Shown in pieces: positions 23,737 to 38,955 of a stretch of 64,000 nt of DNA (the stretch's first letter is position 1; every line of letters begins with the position of its first letter). The notes beneath the pieces were generated by a model. It saw only the letters and a program-made list of their open reading frames with translations. It was not told where the DNA came from and did no database searches. The position numbers and the translations under genes were made by a program. Origin of the DNA: Scortum barcoo (taxonomy: Eukaryota; Chordata; Actinopteri; Centrarchiformes; Terapontidae); contig CM041554.1 of the NCBI GenBank assembly GCA_023238725.1, forward strand, positions 18,152,050 to 18,216,049, written 5' to 3'.

Positions 23737-24000
23737 ACTGTATGTATCCATCCATCCATTTTCTATTCCCGCTTTATCCAAAGGGGGTGCTGGAGCCTAT
23801 CTCAGCTATTTGGACTGGACACCCTGGACTGGACGCCAGTCAGTCACAGGGCTGACATAGACTCACTCACACCTAGGGGCAATTTAGAGTTGCCAGTTAA
23901 CCTAACCTGCATGTCTTTTGGATTGTGGAAGGAAGCTGGAGTACCCAGAGAGAACCCACTTAGGCACAGGGAGAACATGCAAACTCCCGTACTGTATGTA
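23737..24000. repeat. 10-bp target-site duplication flanking the (GGAT)n repeat
   Basis: ACTGTATGTA occurs at 23737-23746 immediately before the tail and again at 23991-24000 immediately after the truncated 5' end. It defines both insertion borders to the base. Confidence 0.85.
23747..23990 (-). mobile_element. short LINE-tail/SINE-like fish repeat with (GGAT)n 3' end
   Basis: On the minus strand the sequence runs from GGGAGTTTGCATGTTCTCCC through TGGGTACTCCAGCTTCCTTC and CTAAATTGCCCCTAGGTGTG to CTCCAGCACCCCCTTTGG and ends GAAAATGGATGGATGGA. This matches one of the most abundant interspersed repeats in teleosts. The (GGAT)n end indicates LINE-type target-primed insertion. It is flanked by perfect direct repeats of ACTGTATGTA, and has no coding capacity. 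The exact library family is not named here. Confidence 0.8.
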
Positions 24001-26201
<2,201 letters not shown>

Positions 26202-26439
26202 AATGTGTTAAAGAGAGAAGAGGCCAGCGATTATATAGAGACTGACTGAGAATGTTGCTCTGCTCTGGGGGAAGAAAAGGGAGGGGGTGACTCACACTTA
26301 CTGAGTAACTGACAGTCGACATACAGTTATAAACTGCACTGATAACTGCATTGAAAACCTGGAAATATGACTGGATTACTGATGAAGAGATCAGAGGTTG
26401 ACCTTTGTGGTTTTGAATGAAAAGTGTTTATGATTAATT

Positions 26440-26705
26440 GGCATGACATTCATGTTCCTCAGACTGAACTGTAATAACTCACAGTGCTGGCGCCATCATC
26501 AGTTCAAAATGTCAATTTGTCCAATACTTTAATTAATAACTAAATACCTGCAAAACTAATACCATTCCCATCAGCCTCCAATGTACTGTGTGTTTAGTGC
26601 TAATTAGAAAATATTAGCATACTAACAAGCTAAACTAAGTTGGTTAACCTTATTTGCATGATAACACGCTTCATATTAGTATGCTGATGTTAGCATATTA
26701 TGATT
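26440..26705 (-). repeat. old interspersed fish repeat, copy B (opposite direction)
   Basis: Read on the minus strand it goes from TATGCTAACATCAGCATACT through TAGTATGCTAATATTTTCTA, ATTAGCACTAAACACACAGT and GGTATTAGTTTTGCAGGTAT to GATGATGGCGCCAGCACTG and TTCAGTCTGAGGAACATGAA. It is the same family as copy A at 9655-10016 and better preserved in its middle. Confidence 0.55.
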
Positions 26706-27390
26706 TTTTTTAATTATATTATATTATATTTAAGTTAACTTCTTATTGTTATAATTATATTATCTATTTTCTATATACATGATAGTGTAAATCCTGGTAA
26801 TCCTGGTGTTATCTAAGTCATAAATTAGCCAGAAAGGAAGTAAATATGTGATAAAAAACAACAACAAAAAAAGAATCTACTCCTAACATACATTTCTAAA
26901 ATCCCCACACTCTCAGAAATAGTACAGATGACATGACCTTAGTAACCTATTTCGTCCGTCATTGACCACAAACATATTTCATTCAATACAATTAAAGTAT
27001 TACAGCTCCATACCCAGTTTTGTTTTTAAAAACAAATTACTAACTTGTATTCAATATTGCCTTAAATAAGAGCAGTATATTAATTGCTGTGTCTCTCCAA
27101 CACTCTCTCTCTCTCCACCCTGAAATCAATATCCATTTCTGGAAATGGAATGCATGTGGGATTGAAGTGCTCATTAGAAGCAATGATGCCAGACTCTGGG
27201 GCAGATCTGCGGAAAGCTCCTCCATCTTAACATTTAGAAATAAAGTCACACATGCAGTCATAGACACACATACAGAGACATAAAGGCTTATTTTGTTCTT
27301 GGGTCCTGCATTCCTTGGATGTAGAGAACCTGTGCTGAATGCCATTGCCAGAGCCATACAGTAGATTTTCTCTTACACACCAACAAACAC
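26706..27390. other. non-coding sequence, nothing recognised
   Basis: AT-rich stretch with TTATATTATA runs near 26720-26760 and no gene. Confidence 0.4.
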
Positions 27391-27407
27391 ACACACACCG
27401 TCTCCCT

Positions 27408-27480
27408 CCACCCCGCCCCTCCCAGCAGCTACTACTGGCGGGTAACAACGTCACACTGCTGCTGCCTGGCAACGCCTCTT
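27408..27480. promoter_or_regulatory. candidate regulatory cluster: GC box, CRE-like site, RFX X-box-like site
   Basis: Within about 70 bases are CACCCCGCCCCTCCC (Sp1/KLF-type GC box, about 27409-27423), AACGTCAC (CRE-like, 27447-27454) and GCTGCCTGGCAAC (27461-27473). The last has the two half-sites of an RFX X-box with one base between. It lies in a locally GC-richer patch of an AT-rich region. The motifs are seen directly; promoter or enhancer activity is inference. Confidence 0.3.
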
Positions 27481-27791
27481 CACTGGAGGACGAAAAGTGC
27501 TTCATTGTTTTTCTGCCATTCACAGCGGCTGTCTCAAGGTCCCTGCCTCCAAGCGAAAAAAGGACACCTTTATGTTTTCTTTTTTTCCCTTTCTGTGTGC
27601 ATCTGTGTTTGCACGAACCTTTGTGAGACAAGACGGCTTGTGCTGAATGAAACAAACATAGCTGACCCACTGGGTAGAGGGAGGATGCAGGGTATCTTTT
27701 TAAAGGATGCAACAGTTCCTCCAGCTCACTTTGATCTTTTGAATCTCTGAAACTTTTCTGGGATTTTGAGACATTTGTTCTAATCACTATC

Positions 27792-27792
27792 G

Positions 27793-27820
<28 letters not shown>
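27792..27820. repeat. (GA)14 microsatellite
   Basis: Uninterrupted GA run beginning CGGAGAGA and ending GAGAAAATC. Confidence 0.9.
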
Positions 27821-27823
<3 letters not shown>

Positions 27824-30800
27824 TCAGACTGAGTGGGAGATGAGGAGTCCATCATTGTCACTATTTTAGTGTCCGATCACGTAATGCTACCTCACTCATG
27901 TACTGCTTAGCTCCAACTTGGCTGTGGATCAATAAAATGTCACCTATCACCAGAGGCACGGTCTCTCATTTTAACCCCGAAGACAGCATGTCTTTAGCTC
28001 AGCCACCAGGCATATTTATTACGCCCGCTCCCTCTCACACTCTCTAACTTTCTTTCCCCCGGAGGTATTAGCTGTTTCAAAGCAATGTTCCCATCCTCCT
28101 TCAACACTTTACACTCCAGTGCTCTCGCTGAGGAAAGTCTCCCAGCTGACCCCGTATTCTCACACTAATGACCGTCCCATCAAATCAGAGGAAGGACTAT
28201 TTTATCAGTGCATAAACAACACACAAACAGCTTAGCAACACATATGCTCTTATTATGCACACACACACACAAATGCGCACAACGCAAAGAGTAGAGAAGC
28301 GTAGGGCAAGGGCACACACATAATGACAAAAGCAAGGCAGTGGAGTGAGGGCAGAGATACTTTTGTACTTGAGACCAATTGCGCCATCAGGATCAGAGCA
28401 GATAAAATGAGGTCCGGGGGAAAAGAAATAAAAACGCCACTCCATTTTTAAACCTTTAATATAACAGCCACTGCCCCCCTTTGATTCTCAAGGCCTGTAA
28501 ATTGGAGAGATGGTGAGAATGCACCTTATCTTCTCTCAGCACCCTGTCACTCTTTTGTGCTCGTTTTAGTTGGGCTCTGAAAGAATCTGGTGTCTCTGAT
28601 AATGGTGCTCAGTGTCTGACTCTTTCACCTCCATTTAAAGCAGCGGTATTACTCATTCATGTGGTCGGAGGAGCAGAGAGCAGCAGGGCGTGTGTTGCTT
28701 ATAGTTATCACTGTGAGAGTACAGATGTCAGCAGGCAATGAAATTAGTGATTAATGTGTGATCAAAAAATTGTAAAAGAGTAAGCAGTGATTAACATGTT
28801 TTTTTTTTTATATGAATTTGCAGTCAATAAAGAAACTGTGCTGGCTATGAAAGAAATTGTAAAATATTGTCATATGGCTCATTTGTGCTTAAAATGCACT
28901 GGTGCTCTACGGGTGGTGTACTCGCTCCAACATCTCACATTTGCTCTTTGTGGCAAATAATTAATTACAAAAACCCTGCACTGGTGAAATGGTAGGATTT
29001 TTACCAAAACATCCAAACAAAAGTGGCAACTGTACACACCAAAGCAGACTTTCCATTTGTAGAACAAATACAACCGCAGGACCTTTAAATAGTTATGGAA
29101 CATTGTGTAATGATTAAAGGTCATTGTTTTCGCTTTTGCAATCAGAGTTAATTGACTGAATCTTTCCATGAGAATAGTTTAATTTGTGCTCAGAGAACTA
29201 ATTACAAAATAGAAAAAAAAAAGAAAAACAAAAGCTTTAGCCCTAAAAGTGGTTAATAAGATTCATAATAGCTTTTCTGACCAAAATCTGATACTGTTTC
29301 GTGTAAAATCAAAGCCCTTTAGCAATTGTTTGCTTCATTTTACTAGAGTGTATCGCAGAACTGAAAGGGCTTGTCAGATCTACAGTATCAGCCAAGTTGC
29401 AGAGTAATTTTAGCCTTAATGGACTTGTGGCCTCGCATGATTAAGGGTTTAAACAAATGATTGATGGCCTGTCCTGCTGTTTTTGATATCTTTGAAAAGA
29501 GGCACCTTTACAGGAAACTCTTTGTGGAAGACGCACTGTTTTGTACGTGGGGAGATAAAGATCAAAAGCAGGTGAAAGCCCTGGCAGAGAAGACGCCATT
29601 AAAACCTCCAGCAAAGTTCAAGCTCTTATAATGAATGAGACATTTACTTTGGACTGTTTTACAGTGCCAACATTGTATTTGGGCGAATGGAAGCAATTAG
29701 GGAGTGAAGGTTAACCCTAAAGACCTGATTTAGATGAGATCTGACCACAGTGGCATGTGCTTCACTACGGTCTAAAGTATTAGCACAATGGCCTATTACT
29801 GTACACAGAGAGACAGCTTTTGGTGTTCTTACTGTAGCAGCTTGTTTGCTCGTGGGCAGGCAGGGTGAACTTAAATGAACCACATACGAAAATACAATAA
29901 ATGTCAGAACCAGAAAAAAGGCTATTGTCCAAAACCTGAAGGAATGATTTAAAAGTTTCATATTTTCGTTACCCCTACTAAACACTTTCATCAAGAGGAA
30001 GCACTTTAAATGTTACTAGTTGTGATAAAACGCCATCTAACCATCTTAAATGTTTGTCTTTTAAGTGTGCAGAGACCAGACAACAAACCTGAACTCAGTG
30101 AAAAGATGGATAAGGCCTCCCTCCCATAATGAAACGTAAAACCTTTCTCTGATTTATGGCAGCAGTTAGAGGTAAAAGCAACTTTTTAGAAAGTCAGAAA
30201 GTAATGTTCTGAATAATGATATGTGCTGCTGGCGTTAAGCATACGTTCTGCTACATCTGAATCAGATAAATTGAGAATGAAATTACACAAATCAAGACGA
30301 TCACAGAGTTTAGCGCCGACTTGTGCCTTGGGCCTGGAAGTTGATTATCGCGGCGTATCAAACACGGGGTTGTTGTGAGGCTCGCTAGCGCAGATAAAAG
30401 TCACATGTTGGGTGAGTCCACCGAAAAGGAGCCATCATAACTACCGATTAGTTGATTGATCTATTAGTTGATCAGCAGAAAATAACCATCAATAATTTTG
30501 AACGATGAAATGTTCAGGTTCTTTTATTGCATTTTTTCCCCTTGCATTTAACCTTCGTTTTAGCTTTATTTGAGGCATGCATTTTTAAATCATCACCCTG
30601 AGCTCTGGTAAATTTTGACACAAGAGATTAGTAGCAGCATGAATAATTAAAAGATCAATCAGTAATGAAAAAAGCTCTATCTAAGTCCATTAGCTTCTGG
30701 ATGCTGTCTTTATTAGGACATTATTAGTAAAGCCTGACTGAAACATCTGTGTAGCTGATGTAACTTGACAGTTTCAGCTTATGACTGATATGTCAGCCGG

Positions 30801-33800
30801 TAATTACAGAGATACCAAAGATATATTTGATGTAATTCAGAAATAGATTATTTTTACCTGAACTCCAAATTGGCACGAAACCTTAATAACAACTCTCTAA
30901 TACTGGATACTGACCTCAAAACAAGAGAGGTGACTTTACTGGGAGCAACCTAACCAATCTATATGAAACTCTAAAACCCCCAAAACAATGGCATACCGCT
31001 TGGTCCCTGGTCATGTAGCCTGTCACACACCAAGAACCACCCACACTCACACACAGCTGGAAGACGCAACAGCAGCTGCAGAATTTAATCACATGTGAAG
31101 ATACACAAGAACCAAAGGACAGGCAGTAAAAACTAAATCAACGAGCCCACTGCACCAAACAGCATCACAACCTGGCACAGTGGCAAAGCAACCACAGACA
31201 CACACACACACAGACATACACACACACCTGGCAGACGCAGAAACATCTTTACACCTGCTTATCCTATCAGGGTTGCAGAAATGGCATCATAAAATCTGAC
31301 TGCACCCATTAAGTCTCCATTAAAAATATGCCCAATAAACAATAATGGGCGCCACAGGGGGGCTTTCCTTTGATGATTATCAAATACTATAATTATTCCT
31401 TTATAGTTCAATGAATTACACAGTTTTCTGTCAACCAAGTGCGTATGTTGTTCACCCTCTGTGTCTCCATGCAGACGTCGTGATGCCAGTTTATCTGCGA
31501 TTGACAGCTGAGAAGAGTCGTTGCACAGCACAGCTTGTCTCAGGTGGGGTGATGAGGGCCTTAGGTGACAATTCATCTAGCCAAGCATTTAATTCGGGCA
31601 AGTGTCGAGCGCTTCAACAGGTGATGGAGAGTCCCTCTCCTTTGTGACCTTTCTCTTAAACTGCTGTACAAACACTGTACGTTATGTCCTCTGAAGTGAT
31701 GGAGAAGTGCTGCTGGCAGTCTATATTAGGGCTGAATTAGCGGCTAAGAGGAAAATGGTGCGGGAGCAGGTATTTCTGAGAATGCTGGCTGACCTTGAAC
31801 CCTCTCTTTTCATCCGGCTTACAGTGTTGTTGTTTTGTGTCAAGCCTATGCAGAGTTTACAAGCAGCAAGACAGCCCTGTGTTAATGTGGCATACTGAGT
31901 GGAAGAGGAGGGTCATGGGCCGCTTAACTGTTAATAATTCGGTAAAATGCACTGCCACTCAGAAAAGGAGTGGCAAACAAGAAGCAACACTCGAGTATCC
32001 ATTGAGTGCTATTCATTGCATGTTCCAGCTGTGTATTAGTAGCCTTGTAATGCATTTCAAGTGATTAGGTCCATGCCAGTTTAGACCCACCTTTACTAAA
32101 AAAAAAACAATCATACACTGTGCCGAAATATAGATCTGTATTCATACTTTATCTCATCTCCATCTGACATCTATGTGATTGATTTAGCAAAATTAGAAAC
32201 TTACACTATAAAATCGCCAAGAGATTTTATGTCTACTGATTGGGATTTTAATGACGAAATAGGATCTAATCAGTGCTGCACAGCATTTGATGCTCTGAAC
32301 CTTCTAAAACATCTGTGTGATCTTAATGTTTCTATCAGTGGCCTCCACATCACTTAGTTTAAATGTTTCATGTACGGTGGATACACATAAAAAGCACACT
32401 GCAATATGGTAGTCCTGCAAAAAAACAGCAAATCTAATCTTCAGAGAGCTTATAGGGATTTAGTGTTGAGACTGTATCAGAAAGCAGTTAAACATTAACA
32501 ATGTAAAGATTTTTGGAGGCTGTATCTCTTGAAATTGCTGTTTTATTAGGTTGTATTGTAAGGTTTTTCTGTGATTGTGTCCACACCTCTGGTCAAAGTC
32601 TGAGCACAACAAATAAAAATATGAGGACTTTTCATCCCATTGGCAATTTTACATTTCCAAAAAATGGTCATTGCTTTATAATTTCACAAATTGTTACAAC
32701 AACTGATTTTGGAGCAAAAACAAATCTTCGACATGTCTGCAAGGTTGAATATCAACATTATGCATGTGCTAATAAAAAAAGGACTTCAATCATTCATTTG
32801 TTCAGGCCAAATGGTGAACAGAGGTTATTTGTGGCTGGATTTAGTTGTACTATGTGAGTTGAAAAGTACAGTTGGGGTGAATGTGAGTGTAAGTGTGTGA
32901 GTTTGTGTGTGCGTGTGCATACATTAAACCCTCTGTTCCAGGAAAAAAGATGACAGATGCTGATGCGGGTGTGAAGATAGACTCTGCCTCTCGGTGTCTG
33001 CTATGTTGGAATAAGGCAAGAATTTGAATGTCTTTTTTTTCCTACTGTCACTGAGTCACTCTCCATGTGGGAGACTCGGTCCCTGTGTTGGTGCTGTCTG
33101 AAAAAAACTTTACGCGACCAAAGAAACCAGACTAAAGTGCAGGCAGAAGTGCAGTTCTCCTGTGTGGGTTCTCAGATGGTACTCCCCTTACATGGTAATG
33201 CTGCTTGACTTCCACTCATCAGCTGGCTGGTTCACCACACAGCACAAAGCCCTGTTCTGACTGACAACAGCACTGTGTTGAGAAACACAAAGTCCTCATT
33301 CATTTCATTGAGGCCCCTGCATTGGCACAGCAAAGGATGAGCAGCAAGTTGAGCCAAATACAGCTTTTCCGATTGGCTCGGCTTGGCTCAAGTTTTGCCA
33401 CAATCATCTGACAAAGCACTGTGTTTGCAAATTGAATTATAAAAAAAAATCTATTCAAAATCAAGTTAATGCCGCCTCTAAAGTTTTTGTTAGATTATTT
33501 ATGTGATCTACAGTGGTTCCAGACTACTGAATGACCAGCCACATCTTCAGTTTGTTCAGTGATTCAAATAGGTCTGGTGCCCACAGACGGCTATGTCAAC
33601 CCAGTGGGGAGAAACAATAGACCAATCAGAGCTTAGTGGATGTATCAAGGATGTGAATGTAGGTGGCAAGCTAAATAGATTCATTCACGAAAAATTATGA
33701 CAAAATAAAGGGTGGACAAGACTGATGGAGCTGTACAAGCTGGTGTCAGCTAACTTACAGAAATAACAACTCAGACATGTTCTCAGGAGTCGGCAGAGAA

Positions 33801-36800
33801 AAGAAAGAGACTGAATATTGCAATTATTGTCTGCAGGTGGCCAGAAACTCCAATCCAAATGATATACGATGTTACCTCACAAGTGCTGGATGTTTAAATG
33901 AGCAACTGTTTGTCAGCTTGCTGTATCAATTTAAAATGTCATGATATGTCACAACTTGTTTCCACTGACCTCAAGTAGCCAAAAAAAAAAAGAAAAAAAA
34001 GTTGTAGCTGGTTTATAAGATAATTGACTGCAGCCAGTACCACAGCTGACATGTTAATTGAAAATGCCATGGGAAGGAAGAATATGACACCTGCCAATGA
34101 CTGGTCAGGTTAAAATGACAAACAGAAACACAAGTCAGGCTGAATAAATTAAATAAAAGGACACGGGACTTGAGTTTGATTAGCAGGAAATTCGATTATC
34201 TACTTAGAGCAGTACACAGAACAGTTGCTGTTTTAGCATCCGTAAACTCATAGATGTTTTATTCAAACTGGACCTCCTTGATCATACTTCATCTTCCTAC
34301 TAGTACCTGTAGCAACACGCCAACACCAACGCAGCCCCCTGCACTTTTTTTTAAACACAATGCTATTTTCGGTCCGAACACAGCCCAAAGGAAGCTGAAC
34401 TGAAGTCACAGCCAGCCAAGACTTAGGAGCGCATGCATTATTATTATTGGTAGAACAGTGTGTTTTAGGCTTTAATGCTACGGTGTGTCTCAGAAGCCCG
34501 GCCTACCTGTCCTCAGCATCACCTGTAAATTATTGATTTGATCATAAAAAATCAAGACACAGTCCCCGGAGCCCGTGGTGAACAGTGCATTGCTATTCTG
34601 CGGTTTGGCTCTGACCTGGAAAGCCCCTGGTTTCCTCTCCATCAGCCATTTTCACCATCCTTCCGTCCTTCTTAATCAATAATAAAGCTAATTCCTCTGG
34701 GGCCCTGTTCCTCTGTGGACATTGTACATTCAGCTGGTATTTAATTAAATACTGTGGCCTGGACATCACGGCTGCAGGGATGTCAATCATGATACTCCAC
34801 TGCATACGGCACAGCCAGGCTATTAAGATCTTGGTAATGTGTGAGGCCCTCATGCCTTGGTGTGCGCCTGGCTCAATCGGCTCAAGCAGGTACGTCTCCT
34901 CTTCTTGTGCTGTCTGCATCTACCCGAGATCGGTTCTACACAATCTGAATGTGTTTCCTCCTTGGCCTTCCCCGTACGCAGCTTCTGCATATAAATACAC
35001 ATGGCTTGGATGCATGTCTGCATTCAGAAAGAGGTGGAACACGGAAAGCATCGTTCTTTAGGTTTTTGGTCACAGTTAGTCTTATTGATTAATGGTCTTT
35101 TTCTCTGTGCGCCTGTGTCATCTGTCTGACTCCTCCATCTCTCTGATCCTCTGCCTCATTCTCTGCCAACTCAAGCTCTAATAAAAGGATCGTATTTCAT
35201 GTGATTTTCAGTGTACTCTGCACTCAGTGTCGGTCTCCTCCACATCCTGCATCACTCGAGGAAACTGCTTAAATAAGCTCAATTTAATAGACATACAATT
35301 CTGAGTAGACATCTGTCTTGCACAGAAAAATGTAACTGAAGAACAAAGCAAATATTCATCATGGATATAGAAACTGTCGTCTTTTATATAGACAAAGGCG
35401 ACTGCCAGTTTCTTGCGGGGAACTAAATATACAAAATGTTAATCCACCCACAGAGCCTCTCTCACGGTAACCTGACATGTAGCAAGTGGTCTGTGGCATT
35501 TTCTTCCTGACTCTGAAAGACAGAGGGCAGGTTGAAGTGCACAATTAACGCAGCGCTTTTGGAAGAATGGAATGAAAATGAATTGCATTAAAATGTCAGA
35601 GAGAGCGAGAGAGAGGAAGAGAGAGGTGGAGAGAGAGAGAGGTTGTTTCGCACTATCCACTCGCTGACTGAGAGAGAAGACCATCAATTCTCTCCATCCA
35701 ATTAAACAGGACTTTAAATCCATCACTTGAATCTGCTAGTGTGCTTCTGAACACAACTGAACGTGCCTCACATACATTTCCACATAATTGTCCAATTTAG
35801 GCACTAAAGGAAATCCAATCAGAGAAAAATACATACTAAGGTACAGTATATGCACATAAATATACAACTGCCACATCCTGAGTGATTTATGCTTCAAATG
35901 GGAAAACACATTTGCTGCAGCGGTGCGACGTATTCTGCAAAGCTTTCTCACCGACATTTACATAGAGATCCTCTTTTAGGGAGTTTATCTTGGCGTGGGA
36001 AACACAAAGAGTCAGCATGTTTGCATAATGAATTACTTTGCATTTCAAATTCCATTTAAAAAAAGTAAACATTTCATTTAGACAAGACGCCCCGAGGCTG
36101 GTGATCATAAAATATTACAGAAGCTACTCGTGCATATTACAAGATGTTGCCGTTCTGATTTCAATGTCTTTTAATGTTCTGCTGCACAATGTTGTAAAAC
36201 AAATAAAAAAGTATTATAGTTCTGTTATAATAATCACCAGCTTTGAATTCATACAGTATTAATCCTCAGCGCTTCAACAATGTGAAAGGCTTTTTTTTCT
36301 TTTTTTTTTAAATGATATTGCGCACATGGGAATTGTGCCTGAGCTAAGTTAATTTTGCTGTCCCTGGTTCAAGAGGCACGTCTGGGCACATGCACTCTTT
36401 CCTCCATGAGCAGTATCAAAGGAATAAGGTGTAAATTACATCCCTGCATAGTAATGTAATGCAGTTAGTCTGCTGGAGTGCCGGACCCCTCTTGGGAGAG
36501 ATAAAGCAGGACAAGCTCTTTTTGTCTGCCAGCCTGCTTGGTTAAATATTGATGCCCTCGGACCTGTCTCAGACCATTGTTTTGGCTGACTGTAATGTTG
36601 CTGCAGTCAAGTTACACCGTTGCGACCGCAGCTTTGTAAACAGGCGATCCCCTGTGCATTGGCTAACCTGTGTTACGGTGTCAGTCAGTCTAATCAGATA
36701 CTGCAGCCTCTTTCGTTCTCCATCACGCTGCGCCAACAGCTGATGAGGCTTGTTGTTTGATTGCCGAGGGTTTAATGCATGTGTCAATCACGAAACCTGT

Positions 36801-38149
36801 CGGTGTGCACATGTGAGAGTCAAGATGTCTAGTTAATTCCATTGAATTTCTCCAGCCTTTAATCTGTGTCGAGAAAGATATTTTTCAAATTCACCAGCAG
36901 TGCACAGTTCCCTGGGTAACAAAACTGAGGTCAGAATTTATTATTTACTGTGATCGATAGAACCATTGGTTCAAGGAAACCAATTGCCCAAAAAGTGCTG
37001 CCTATCTGGCAAACTATCCAGGGGATTGTTTGGATTCAGCCAGGAGGACATCTGTTGGAGCACCAGCAATGGAGGCCTGCACAATTGTTGCCTTTTATAA
37101 ATCCTCATTTCCCAGTTTGATGCTTCCCATCAAGACATTTTTGTCTGAAGGGAGTTTTTCCCCAAAGTGGCCATTTTCTTAAGTCTCAATTGACAAAAAC
37201 ATCTTTTCTACTTCGTCATTCCAGCTGAGGTGAACTGAAAAGAAACAGAAACAGATGTAACTGTAACTGTGCAGTGAACTTCTTCAACTTCCCACTCAAT
37301 AGCACTCGAGAAGCAGCGAGTGGTCGATGATTTCCTGTGGGCTCGTTGTAAAAAAACACTAAGCCCCCCCTCCACACTCTGCACCACCACCCAGTCTGGT
37401 CTTTTGTTCTGTGAATCTGGAGGGGAGTGAATAAAGCTTGTTCACTTTGAATGATGAGGTCATTAGCAGAGATAATAGGACTTTTGCTGTAACGATCTTA
37501 AAACTGGGATAACACATCACATTTTAAAAAGCTGATCTGTACAGCCATAAGTCACAAGCCTCATTTTCCTGGTCAGATCTCCGCCATCACTGCTATAATT
37601 TTCATACCGGAACTAAATTTAACACTCCCATCGCGGCACCGGTCTGGACTCCACTGGGTGCGACAGGGTGAATAATCTCTGCCTCCTGACGAAACATCTG
37701 ACACTCAAATTATTTCTGCATTGAGATAATGGCAAGGTTGATCATGCATACTAAAAGCCATGATGTGTCATTGGAAATGGGTTTCTACTCTCTATCTCTC
37801 AGTGTGTGTGTAGGGTTTGGAAAAAAGGAGTTCAGCATGTCCTTGTGTGTGCAAATGAGAAAGGTGTGATGGCGGAGATCATCATGAAATGAGACAGATA
37901 TGAGAGCGACTAGGTCACCCTGAGAGAGACACGACTTAACTTAAAATAAACAGCAAAGAGAACCGTGTTGTTCACTCATATGTAAAGGTTGTGTAAGCAA
38001 GCTGCATATCTAATAACATATCTTATAATATATACATAACATGTACTGTACTTTAGGTGTGCGCACATACTGACCAGAGTAGAGATCAGAAACCTATGTG
38101 TCATTAACCATAAATTTACTTTAAAAATTTTTTTTTGTCCACAGTAATT
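27821..38149. other. long non-coding stretch with candidate conserved elements
   Basis: No exon recognised. Non-repetitive, balanced sequence that may be conserved lies at about 29310-29560, 30690-30830, 34480-35010, 36480-36830 and 37560-37740. GA-rich sequence lies at 35598-35641. Open frames of up to 114 codons (for example 32513-32857 on the plus strand) show no domains and no splice pattern. Confidence 0.35.
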
Positions 38150-38955
38150 GCTGAATGTCAAAGTTTTAAAGGTTCAGTGTTGAAACTACGAACAAACACA
38201 TATTCTCACATATGTGGCATATAGCCGAGTTTTGAGTTGTTTGTCTAAATACAACTGAGGCGAATATAATTTTGTTCTCACAGAACTTCTGTGCAGCGTC
38301 TCTGCTGGTTGCCTGGCAACCTCACTTTGAAAGCAAAGCACCAAGTTCATTGAGAAGTGAGTCTTCTCCTGTTTTTGATGTTTGATCATTTTGAGAATAA
38401 GTCATTATACATAATATTATAAATAATATCTGGGATTATTCAGAAACCTGGATAAGGTGTTTACATGCCACATCATACTACATACATACAGCCAGCATAT
38501 CCACGTTTATCCAAAAGTGGGATAAGGTCTTATACTAAGCTGTTTACACTTGCAAAACATAACCAGGATCCTCCAAAACTGCTTTGTTGTCACAGCACAT
38601 AGCTCCCCATTTTTACATTAGCTTCAGTACAGAGTAAACTTACTTATGAAGGTTTTAACTGCTTAGTCTCAATTTCATTCCCATGACCTACTTAAGCAAA
38701 CAGGACCAACAGCAAGAAGACTGACTATTTCTATTAGTTTCTATTAGTTATTCTATGCTTTAAACAAAATAGATAAATTATTTTAATTAGTGAGCTCCAG
38801 AGGTGACTGTAGGAGGAATTATTTTCGTCGCCTAAAGCTCTACACAATGCATAGTCATGACAGCGGCATCGATTTTATCACTTAATTCTAGGAAAGTAAA
38901 CAAAAAAGAAGTAACACACAAACCTCTTAATATGCTGAACTTTTCCTTTATTGAG
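38150..38955. mobile_element. second, diverged copy related to the fold-back repeat of 6370-6905
   Basis: The segment TTAATTAGTGAGCTCCAGAG (38785 on) matches TCAATTAGTGAGCTTCAGAG at about 6742. The right end, read in reverse, is TAAAGGAAAAGTTCAGCAT, close to TAAAGGAATAGTTTAGCAT at the left end of the first copy. Near 38298-38321, CGTCTCTGCTGGTTGCCTGG with AACC corresponds to GAGTTTCCACTGGCTGCCCG with GTGACC at about 6650. The part between 38340 and 38750 is not clearly element sequence, so this may be two fragments or contain an insertion. Confidence 0.4.
38307..38321. promoter_or_regulatory. palindromic RFX X-box-like site
   Basis: GGTTGCCTGGCAACC is a perfect inverted repeat about one central base and matches the RFX X-box consensus. 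It sits inside the dispersed repeat described at 38150-38955. Function is untested. Confidence 0.35.

Noticed and set aside
27227..27787. 186-codon minus-strand open frame, the longest outside the LINE
   Set aside because: Composition follows Ser/Cys/Val-rich reading of CA/TG and GC-rich sequence, with no domain, no splice context and overlapping open frames on the other strand.
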